Shown here: piece after piece, positions 1-4,956 of the stretch
How positions within the stretch are numbered: position 1 is the first letter of the stretch
Layout: every line of letters begins with the position of its first letter
Assembly: GCA_030628805.1 (NCBI GenBank)
Contig: DAOVQG010000190.1
Span: 1 to 9,256, forward strand
Direction: 5' to 3'
From: JAGMDK01 sp023128695
GTDB lineage: Bacteria > Planctomycetota > Phycisphaerae > UBA1845 > Fen-1342
Length of the DNA stretch: 9,256 bases
The notes under the pieces: generated by a model
Databases searched by the model: none
The model's input: the letters and a program-made list of their open reading frames with translations, nothing else
What the model was told of the DNA's origin: nothing
Position numbers and translations under genes: made by a program

Positions 1-1
1 G

Positions 2-109
2 ACCATCAGAAAGGCGTATGGCTATAAAACCCTCGAAGCCGCCGAAATCGCTCTATATCACGCCCTGGGACGCCTACCCGAGCCGGAACTCGCCCACGAA
101 TTCTGCTGA
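2..109 (+). CDS. C-terminal tail of an IS transposase (partial, 5' end outside window)
   Basis: The frame is open from the window edge and ends at TGA 107-109, giving 35 residues that begin TIRKAYGYKT and end LPEPELAHEFC. The K-x-Y-G-Y pattern followed by a short amphipathic stretch and an LPEP-x-x-x-H-x-F-C end resembles the last residues of ISL3-like and related planctomycete transposases as I remember them. No catalytic residue is in view, so the family is uncertain. The downstream DNA (110-301) would contain the right end of the element, but its inverted repeat cannot be identified without the left end. It could instead be the tail of an unrelated protein, and whether the full gene is intact cannot be judged. 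Confidence 0.5.
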   Translation, partial: TIRKAYGYKTLEAAEIALYHALGRLPEPELAHEFC

Positions 110-190
110 GGAGGCCTCAATTGGTTACACCCGTCAGGCTGCCGGTCCCCCGCCGCAGCTCCCTTTGGTTGCGGCCGAAGGCCGCGCCAG

Positions 191-224
191 GTTCTTCGTG
201 GTTCAATGCCCAACCACGAAGAAC
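191..224. repeat. Palindromic repeat, 13-bp stem
   Basis: GTTCTTCGTGGTT (191-203) is followed after 8 bases by its exact reverse complement (212-224). The right arm continues into the phrase AACCACGAAGAACACGAAG, which I recall as a common intergenic phrase in planctomycete genomes. Just upstream, GCGGCC-GAA-GGCCGC (171-185) forms another small hairpin. Both lie between the transposase tail and the truncated secreted-protein gene, in DNA that codes for nothing recognisable. Confidence 0.7.
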
Positions 225-242
225 ACGAAGAGTAAGTGGCGT

Positions 243-298
243 GGGTGCCCCACCCCGTTCGCCTGCCCTCCGGGCCGGCGAAACGGGATGGGGCACCC
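243..298. repeat. MITE/REP-like palindromic repeat at the truncation point
   Basis: GGGTGCCCCA (243-252) is matched by its exact reverse complement TGGGGCACCC (289-298). The arms continue inward as CCCCGTTCGCC (253-263) against GGCGAAACGGG (277-287), with one bulged base and one mismatch at the join. The whole forms a hairpin of about 20 bp with a short loop. It ends three bases before recognisable protein homology resumes at 302, so it marks the junction where the neighbouring gene lost its 5' part. Confidence 0.7.
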
Positions 299-301
299 CC
301 C

Positions 302-943
302 GACCCGCTCTTTGTCGCGCACGGCCATTGGGATGACAACGGCACGCCGGTCAATCCGGACGACGACATCTGGATCACGGGAGACTATCACCTGGCGTCG
401 GGCTCGCCCTGTAGCAATCGCGGCAACGACGATACGCCCACCCTGCCAACGCATGATTTCGAGGGTGAGCCCCGGATTCAACAGTGCCGGGTGGACCTCG
501 GGGGCGATGAATCGCCATATTATTTCGACTGTAACACCAACGGCGTGTCAGACGCTTGCGACATCGCCGCCGGCACCAGCCAGGACTGCCACGGCAACGG
601 CAACGGCATCCCCGACGAGTGCGAGCCGGATTGCAACAGTAACGGGGTGGCGGACTCGTGTGATATCGCCGACGGAACCAGCCCGGACGTCAACGGGAAC
701 GGCATTCCTGACGATTGTGAAGCAGCCTGCCGGGGCGATTGCAACTGCGATGGCGAGATATCCTGGAGAGACATCGAATATTTCCGAGCCGCGCTCGACG
801 CACAACAGGACTGGCTGGACTTGTTCCTCCCCGGCTCGCCGACCTGCATCTTCGCGAACTGCGACCTGAACGGTGACGGCAACGTCAATTGGCGGGATGT
901 CGATCCGCTGGTCGGCGTCATGAATACGACCTGTCCGTCGTGA
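302..943 (+). pseudogene. C-terminal remnant of a secreted beta-helix-type protein with CDxNxNG repeats and a dockerin-like end
   Basis: The frame reads DPLFVAHGHWDDNG, then GDYHLASGSPC and DLGGDE, the usual end of planctomycete right-handed beta-helix ('choice-of-anchor Q'-like) proteins. Two calcium-binding thrombospondin-3-like repeats follow (527 to about 724), each of the form DCN-x-NG-x-x-D-x-CDIA-x-GTS ending GIPD-x-CE. The first has an extra Gly-Asn pair from a GGCAAC duplication. A dockerin-like domain closes the protein (734-943) with two EF-hand-like loops, CNCDGEISWRD and CDLNGDGNVNWRD, and the end NTTCP. There is no signal peptide or beta-helix body. The frame runs upstream only through palindromic repeat DNA to a GTG at 236 with no clear ribosome site, so I call it a 5'-truncated gene, probably broken by the element upstream. 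The same dockerin type caps the protein at 4957-6081. Expression of the fragment is doubtful. Confidence 0.7.
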
Positions 944-997
944 GGCGACCGCTCAATCTGAGATGTTACTCGCGTGATGTTGATCAAGTGTAATAGC

Positions 998-1025
998 TTG
1001 ACAATCCGATGAGAGGTGTAATAAT
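998..1025 (+). promoter_or_regulatory. Sigma70-type promoter for the small His/Cys protein gene
   Basis: A perfect -35 box TTGACA (998-1003) is followed after 16 bases by AATAAT (1020-1025), five of six matches to TATAAT. Transcription would start near 1032, leaving a leader of about 100 bases before GTG 1130. The leader can form a hairpin (1063-1087). This is the best promoter match seen upstream of the secreted-protein cluster. Confidence 0.5.
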
Positions 1026-1028
1026 TAC
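1018..1028. promoter_or_regulatory. Zur/Fur-family-like operator overlapping the -10 box
   Basis: GTAATAATTAC is a perfect palindrome (GTAAT-A-ATTAC). It equals the core of the Bacillus subtilis Zur box (TCGTAATnATTACGA), although the two flanking bases on each side do not match. It covers the -10 box of the promoter at 998-1025, where a bound repressor would block RNA polymerase. Related half-site-like words TGTAATA and TGTATTA occur at 989-995 and 1042-1048. The regulator is not encoded in the window, so its identity is inferred. Confidence 0.4.
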
Positions 1029-1062
1029 CGAGGTAGTGCGATGTATTACTTGATAGGTGCGA

Positions 1063-1087
1063 GCTGTCGTCGAGGTTGACGACGAGC
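1063..1087 (+). other. Leader hairpin upstream of the small His/Cys protein gene
   Basis: GCT-GTCGTC (1063-1071) pairs with GACGAC (1078-1083) and, past one bulged G, AGC (1085-1087). This leaves a six-base loop, GAGGTT. It lies in the expected leader, about 43 bases before GTG 1130. The role is unknown and it may be fortuitous. Confidence 0.3.
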
Positions 1088-1129
1088 ACCGAATTTGTTG
1101 ACAAGCTGCGTATTTCTAAGGAGTTATGC

Positions 1130-1450
1130 GTGGCTGAACGAAGCTTATGGTGGCGTCTGCGAAGGCATGGGGGGCTGCTGCTGGGTTTGCTCTGCATCGC
1201 GTGGGGACCCGCCACGGGGCTGGCTCGGGCGATCCATCTGGCCCAATGTGACCACCACCACGTAGCCGATGGTTGCCCGATCTGCGTTCTATTGACGATT
1301 GGCTCGACGGCTGACGTAGCCGCTCCTCCTCTTTCCATCAATCACGCTAATACCACGTTCCTCGAATCGTTTTGCCTGACGGCGCAGGTGCTCGCGCCGG
1401 CCGATCAGCGAGCACCATTAGCTCCGAGAGCCCCTCCGCCCATTTCCTAG
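1130..1450 (+). CDS. Small exported His/Cys-rich protein, DUF2946-like (putative metal-related)
   Basis: A 106-residue protein. The GTG start at 1130 is chosen because AAGGAG (1118-1123) sits six bases upstream; a TTG at 1076 in the same frame has no usable site. The N terminus is a signal peptide or membrane anchor: basic WWRLRRH, then hydrophobic GLLLGLLCIAW, with likely cleavage near ARA (residues 32-34). The mature part starts with a possible metal ligand cluster, C40, H42-H43-H44, and C49-P-x-C52. It ends in a Pro/Ala/Arg-rich tail (LAPRAPPPIS). Small exported proteins with this layout and an APP-type tail (DUF2946-like) are often found near metal-uptake genes; the assignment here rests on layout only. 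A Zur-like operator overlaps its promoter. The partner and exact role are unknown. Confidence 0.6.
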   Translation: MAERSLWWRLRRHGGLLLGLLCIAWGPATGLARAIHLAQCDHHHVADGCPICVLLTIGSTADVAAPPLSINHANTTFLESFCLTAQVLAPADQRAPLAPRAPPPIS

Positions 1451-1511
1451 TTCTGCTTCCATCAAGACACTTTTCGCTCAATGTGGCGGCCGGTCCCCGT
1501 GCCGGCCGAAC

Positions 1512-1586
1512 CACCGGCAAGATGCCGGTGCCACACTCACCGGCAAGATGCCGGTGCCACATTCACCGGCAAGATGCCGGTGCCAC
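1512..1586. repeat. Three tandem 26-bp hairpin repeats
   Basis: Units start at 1512, 1538 and 1564. Each has the identical core CACCGGCAAGATGCCGGTG followed by CCAC and three variable bases. Each core is a perfect 8-bp hairpin (CACCGGCA / TGCCGGTG) with an AGA loop. The units are too short and too closely spaced for a CRISPR array. A fourth, diverged copy lies at 1623-1645. Similar GGCAAGATGCCGGTGCCAC phrases are, as I remember, dispersed widely in planctomycete genomes. Confidence 0.9.
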
Positions 1587-1594
1587 AGAGGTAG

Positions 1595-1616
1595 CGTCAG
1601 GCCTCCGTGCCTGACG
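1595..1616. repeat. Inverted repeat, 8-bp stem
   Basis: CGTCAGGC (1595-1602) and GCCTGACG (1609-1616) are exact reverse complements around the six-base loop CTCCGT. It sits between the triple array and its diverged fourth copy and looks like a different repeat family inserted into the same cluster. Confidence 0.75.
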
Positions 1617-1655
1617 AATCTGACCGGGCGAAGACCGGTGCCACATTGTGGGCCA

Positions 1656-1713
1656 CGCGGGCTGATGAAGCTCGCGGCTCTTCCTTGACGCGTATCCGCG
1701 AAGCCCGCGGTTC
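1656..1713. repeat. Direct and inverted repeats of GAAGCYCGCGGYTC type
   Basis: GAAGCTCGCGGCTC (1667-1680) and GAAGCCCGCGGTTC (1700-1713) are imperfect direct repeats 33 bases apart. CGCGGGCT (1656-1663) is also the reverse complement of AGCCCGCG (1702-1709), so a large-loop hairpin is possible. The block lies about 40 bases upstream of the PEP-CTERM gene. Confidence 0.55.
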
Positions 1714-1754
1714 ATACTTCACGTGCATCCGCACCCAAACCAAGGATATGAAAC

Positions 1755-2600
1755 ATGAAATTGACTGTTACTATTGGCTTCCTTACGGCGGCCTTTTGCG
1801 TATTTGTTGCCCAACCGGCACCGGCGGACTGCCCGCTGGCGCATACGCATATCGGCAAAAACCCGACTTGGCGTCCGGACTGGAGCGACCCGGGCAACCC
1901 GGGCGCGGCGACCGATCCCGATCCCAATGACGACAACAAGCTTTGGCTTTTCTCGCTGCCTCCGGTCCATCCGTCGGCTCCGACCCCCGGGTGGCCAAAC
2001 TGGGGTGAGCCGAGCCAGGAGCCGTTCCTCCTCCTGGTCCCCGAACTCGACGAATGGGGTCAGCCCATCGCCAAGCCGGGTGAGCCAGGCAAGAACCTGT
2101 ATACCTGCCGGTTCAAGTACGGTCCCGATGGCTACGGCGATCCCGACGGCGTGCAACACCTCGACGGCTGGCATTCCGCCCACGGTCCGCAGGGCATGTG
2201 GAACCTCGAAAGCATCGACCAGCAAACCGAGCCCGCTTGGGACATCGGCATCCGTCGCGAGAGCACGTCGCTGGCCGATCCGACCGACTTCTTCATGCTC
2301 CGGCCGAATGACTCGATAGTCCTCGCCGCCGATGACGATACGTTCAAGTTCTCGGAGTATGGCGAGAAAATGTGGCTGGAAGACCACCAGGCCTGGGGCA
2401 TTCATTCGCACATGGGCTTTTATTTCTGGCTCGACGACCCCCAGCCGACCGACGTGTTTACCGCGGCATTCACGGCCTACGACGACGGCGGCATGTATGA
2501 GACCTCGGACCCGTTCGATTTCCGTTTTCGTGTTCCGGAGCCGGCGACGTTGCTGCCGCTACTGCTCGGTTTGCTGTGGCTGGAGCACGGCCGCCGATAG
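1755..2600 (+). CDS. Secreted PEP-CTERM protein with HxH module (all3515-like, putative metal binding)
   Basis: A 281-residue protein with start ATG 1755, preceded by AAGGA (1742-1746) eight bases upstream. The signal peptide (MKLTVTIGFLTAAFCVFVAQPAPA) is followed at once by CPLAHTHIG, with H30 and H32 as an HxH pair. The middle is rich in Pro, Asp and Trp (TDPDPNDDNKLW, GWPNWG). A second HxH (HSHMGF, H217 and H219) precedes YDDGGMYETSDPFDFRF, matching the G-x-Y-x-x-S-x-P-F ending in the paralogs at 3611 and 4957. Residues 260-281 are a PEP-CTERM signal: VPEP, hydrophobic LLPLLLGLLWL, then basic HGRR. This tail is recognised by an exosortase (EpsH/Xrt family), which is not in the window. The layout resembles all3515-type PEP-CTERM proteins described as Zur-repressed, and the HxH pairs suggest metal binding (inference). 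A strong hairpin follows 14 bases after the stop. Confidence 0.75.
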   Translation: MKLTVTIGFLTAAFCVFVAQPAPADCPLAHTHIGKNPTWRPDWSDPGNPGAATDPDPNDDNKLWLFSLPPVHPSAPTPGWPNWGEPSQEPFLLLVPELDEWGQPIAKPGEPGKNLYTCRFKYGPDGYGDPDGVQHLDGWHSAHGPQGMWNLESIDQQTEPAWDIGIRRESTSLADPTDFFMLRPNDSIVLAADDDTFKFSEYGEKMWLEDHQAWGIHSHMGFYFWLDDPQPTDVFTAAFTAYDDGGMYETSDPFDFRFRVPEPATLLPLLLGLLWLEHGRR

Positions 2601-2613
2601 CAGTCCGTTGCAA

Positions 2614-2644
2614 GGGTAGCGCGGGCGTCTTGCCCGCGCTACCC
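2614..2644. repeat. Perfect 13-bp hairpin after the PEP-CTERM gene
   Basis: GGGTAGCGCGGGC (2614-2626) and GCCCGCGCTACCC (2632-2644) are exact reverse complements around GTCTT. It starts 14 bases after the stop codon and could slow or end transcription, but no T-run follows, so it is not a classic intrinsic terminator. Read on the other strand, the loop context is GGC-AAGAC-GCC, nearly the same as GGC-AAGAT-GCC in the array at 1512-1586. It therefore probably belongs to a related repeat family. Confidence 0.8.
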
Positions 2645-2713
2645 ATCAAATAAGCGTTGTCGGAGCACCAGATGATTCTGCTGACAGGAGGATTCGAAGC
2701 AAGGAGTGCAACA

Positions 2714-3556
2714 ATGGTTCACGTGCCGTTGAACATAAACTCGAACAAAGATGGTGCCGGCGGCGTGCTGCCACGGGGCGGCATTGTCTGCCGCCGGCGG
2801 CGACGACTAACCGCGTTCACGCTGATCGAATTACTCGTCGTGGTGGCGATCATCGCCATTTTGATCTCGATCCTGTTGCCGGCAATGAGCCGCGCGCGCC
2901 AGCAAAGCAAGCGTACGGTCTGCCTCAGCAACTTGCGTCAGATCGGCCTGGCGCTGCAGATGTATGCGATGGAGAACCGCGAAGGCATACCGTCGATGGC
3001 CTGTCAGACATACGACGCGGATCCAGAGAACTACTGGATGGCCGTGCTTCAAAGGACCGTCAAGCAGCACCTTGTGGCCAAATGCCCCAGCGACAAGAGC
3101 AGCAAGCCGTTCTTCAACTGGGAACATCCTCCCGAAGGCGACGACGAGACGGCGCTGGACTATCGCTGGTCCAGCTACGCCATCAATGTCTGCCTGGTTG
3201 CTCTCCCGGGGATCGACCCTGAGGACACATATCCTGAGCGTAGAGATCGCTTGGATCGAATCTCCCGCCCCGAATGCGTTATCTATCTGGCTGAGATACG
3301 CTACGGCGGAGACTGGGATTCCGCGGACCACTTCCACGCTGAACGCTGGGAAACACCCGAGGCGCCCAGACAGGAGGGAGGGCTAGCGTGGGACCGGCAT
3401 CTTGGCAAATCCAATTACCTGTTCACCGACAGCCACGTGGAAACGCTGCACTGGAAGAAAACCTGGGACATGGACGGATACCCGGAATCCGGCACCAACC
3501 TCTGGTGGCCAAGCCACGCACCGCTTTGGCCTCCGCCCGAGGAACCTCCGCCGTAA
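2714..3556 (+). CDS. Type II secretion/pilin-like protein (prepilin N-terminal, H-X9-D motif)
   Basis: A 280-residue protein. ATG 2714 is chosen because AAGGAG (2701-2706) lies seven bases upstream; an earlier in-frame start at 2657 lacks such a site. A basic leader (RRRRRLTA) precedes FTLIELLVVVAIIAILISIL, the class III prepilin signal. Cleavage by the prepilin peptidase would fall after A34, with the conserved Glu (E39) at mature position 5. The following SRARQQSKRTVCLSNLRQIGLAL is typical of the very numerous planctomycete pseudopilins. Near the C terminus H229 is followed by nine residues and D239-S240-H241, a variant of the family's H-X9-DG motif with Ser in place of Gly. Such proteins are membrane-anchored, exposed outside the inner membrane and thought to act in pseudopilus-like assemblies; the specific role is unknown. 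It lies between the HxH proteins in the same direction, 54 bases before the next start, so co-transcription with 3611-4750 is likely. Confidence 0.85.
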   Translation: MVHVPLNINSNKDGAGGVLPRGGIVCRRRRRLTAFTLIELLVVVAIIAILISILLPAMSRARQQSKRTVCLSNLRQIGLALQMYAMENREGIPSMACQTYDADPENYWMAVLQRTVKQHLVAKCPSDKSSKPFFNWEHPPEGDDETALDYRWSSYAINVCLVALPGIDPEDTYPERRDRLDRISRPECVIYLAEIRYGGDWDSADHFHAERWETPEAPRQEGGLAWDRHLGKSNYLFTDSHVETLHWKKTWDMDGYPESGTNLWWPSHAPLWPPPEEPPP

Positions 3557-3610
3557 CCCCGGAGGGTGCGGCATACTACAAGACAAGTAACACCTAGAGG
3601 AGATAACAAA

Positions 3611-4750
3611 ATGATGAATCGATTAAGTACAAGCATTGCGCTCGGCGCGATTCTTTTTTTCGTCGCCGTCATCCCAGCAGCTTCGGGCCAACCTCGGTGC
3701 TGTCACCTTGACCACTTCTTGATTGGACATCATGATGGCAAGCTGTTCGCAGACTACGGACAGGTCTACCGCCACACCTTTTGGTCGCCCCCGAATACCC
3801 CTCCCTATGAGCTATGCTGGAGTCCGATTTACCAGCGCTGGTCCAACTACGAGCCGAATTTTGGGAATCCGATTCTTGGCTGCTATGGCGACATGGCCAC
3901 CAAATTGGTTGGCACGCCTAACGAGGACTATCAGATATGGTTCGAGATTCTCGGCCTTTCGGCCGACTTCAGAATCGTAGTAACGGCTACTACTCCTCCC
4001 GTGGAGCTAACCCAAGTTGGCAATCGGTACAATCTTAGCGATTGGAACGAGAACCACGTCCATGTCAAACATTGCGCTTATGTCCCAGAGCACTCTTCCT
4101 CGAACGTGTGCTTCTACGTCACGTACCGCTTGGTCGATGACTTCGGCATGTATCAGCCTAGCGAGCCGTTTACCTGTGTATTTGCCTGTGTGGATTGCAA
4201 TAATCCTCCCGATGAGCCGCCTCCTTGTGCTCTAGCCCCAATGGTGGAATCAACCACGCCACCGTATCGAGCCACGCTAGGGAGTCTGGCTGACGCCGAA
4301 TTGACTTTCACCTTTCACCGTGAGATCGTGGTCGAGGGCGGTCCGCCGGTAACGATTACGGACGAGGAGACACACATGCAGGATTACTACACCGGATACT
4401 TCGACTTTACGGTGTCGCCGGACGGCATGACCCTTATCCTGAATCAGATCAGCGGAATGCTACCTGGACAAACATGGCTACAGGCTTCACTCACGGAGCA
4501 CGTAAAGGACGCGAATGTTGAAGATCAGTCGGCGGTGCCTTTCACCCAGTTTATCTGTACGCCATTAGCCAGCGACTTCGATGGCGACGGCGACGTGGAT
4601 CTGGACGACTTCAACATCTTCGTCGGTTGCCTCAACGGTCCCGATGTTCCGGTCGAACCCGACTGTGAGACAGCCGACCTAGACTGCGATGATGACGTAG
4701 ACCTAGCCAGCTTCGCGGCGTTTCAAACGCACTTCAGCGGCAGCGCATGA
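3611..4750 (+). CDS. Secreted HxH / Ig-like protein with DxDGDxD dockerin end (paralog A)
   Basis: A 379-residue protein. ATG 3611 follows AGAGGAG (3596-3602) by eight bases; a second ATG at 3614 is possible. The signal peptide is MMNRLSTSIALGAILFFVAVIPAASG. The mature N terminus, CCHLDHFLIGHHDGKLF, holds several His and Cys. A domain to about residue 190 carries NHVHVKH (H149, H151, H154) and ends GMYQPSEPFTCVF, the same signature as in 1755-2600. An Ig-like domain of SbsA type follows (about 205-318: HRE...GGPPVTITD...LNQISGMLP...TWLQ). Residues 322-379 are a dockerin-like domain with two loops, DFDGDGDVDLDDF and DLDCDDDVDLASF. The protein is a close paralog of 4957-6081 except for this end. 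It is probably surface-attached through dockerin binding; metal binding is inferred from the HxH motif. Base composition looks lower in G+C than the paralog. Confidence 0.8.
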   Translation: MMNRLSTSIALGAILFFVAVIPAASGQPRCCHLDHFLIGHHDGKLFADYGQVYRHTFWSPPNTPPYELCWSPIYQRWSNYEPNFGNPILGCYGDMATKLVGTPNEDYQIWFEILGLSADFRIVVTATTPPVELTQVGNRYNLSDWNENHVHVKHCAYVPEHSSSNVCFYVTYRLVDDFGMYQPSEPFTCVFACVDCNNPPDEPPPCALAPMVESTTPPYRATLGSLADAELTFTFHREIVVEGGPPVTITDEETHMQDYYTGYFDFTVSPDGMTLILNQISGMLPGQTWLQASLTEHVKDANVEDQSAVPFTQFICTPLASDFDGDGDVDLDDFNIFVGCLNGPDVPVEPDCETADLDCDDDVDLASFAAFQTHFSGSA

Positions 4751-4780
4751 AGACGCAACCAAGATCCGCAGAAAGGTTGG

Positions 4781-4857
4781 AGCCGGGTAGGGCCGGGTAG
4801 GGTCTGCTCTGCGGACCGTTGTGGGGCGAAACGTTGAACCGGATGGTCCGCACAGAG
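4781..4857. repeat. Tandem 10-mer and hairpin between the paralogs
   Basis: The gap 4751-4956 has no gene. It contains two tandem copies of GCCGGGTAG with one varying base (4781-4800). Then GCGGACC (4811-4817) pairs exactly with GGTCCGC (4845-4851), extended outward by CTCT (4807-4810) against AGAG (4854-4857) past a two-base bulge. No T-run follows, so it does not look like a terminator. It probably represents another dispersed repeat. No clear promoter was seen for the downstream gene, which has its own ribosome site. Confidence 0.5.
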
Positions 4858-4956
4858 AGCCACGCGCCGAAGTGGTGGGTACCAGAGCCTCTGTCGTAAT
4901 AGCCCATCCGGGCCCCCGCGGGACTGCAATAGAAGGTACACTCAAAGGAAAGTCAA

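Larger units (their letters stand above)
1451..1754. repeat. Cluster of short hairpin repeats, no gene seen
   Basis: This 304-base gap is almost wholly small inverted and direct repeats. In order: CGGCCGG (1487-1493) with CCGGCCG (1502-1508); a triple hairpin array (1512-1586); an inverted repeat (1595-1616); a diverged copy of the array unit with ACCGG and CCGGT arms (1623-1639), followed by GCCACA (1640-1645); and GAAGC-type repeats (1656-1713). Only 1714-1754 looks like an ordinary leader, containing the ribosome site AAGGA (1742-1746) of the next gene. No convincing promoter was found for that gene. Confidence 0.65.

Noticed and set aside
18..869. Open reading frame of 283 codons on the + strand
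   Set aside because: It is Arg/Thr/Ser-rich with no domain, crosses the transposase tail and repeats, and is out of frame with the clear homology at 302-943.
1098..1126. Second TTGACA (1098-1103) as a promoter for the small gene
   Set aside because: The expected -10 position would fall on the ribosome site next to GTG 1130, and no TATAAT-like word is there.
520..1341. Minus-strand open frame of 273 codons
   Set aside because: It lies opposite the dockerin-ended remnant, the promoter region and the small His/Cys gene. Its composition is that of an antisense shadow.
1512..1586. Possible CRISPR array from three regularly spaced repeats
   Set aside because: The spacing between units is only three bases and each unit is a self-contained hairpin; there are no spacers or cas genes.
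1685..1718. TTGACG (1685-1690) as a promoter for the PEP-CTERM gene
   Set aside because: The only TATAAT-like word downstream (CATACT, 1713-1718) is 22 bases away, which is too far.
1719..2411. Minus-strand open frame of 230 codons
   Set aside because: It is antisense to the PEP-CTERM gene, which has a signal peptide, a ribosome site and a sorting tail.
2614..2644. Intrinsic terminator after the PEP-CTERM gene
   Set aside because: The stem is strong, but CATCAAATAAG follows instead of a T-run, so I list it as a repeat hairpin that may only slow polymerase.
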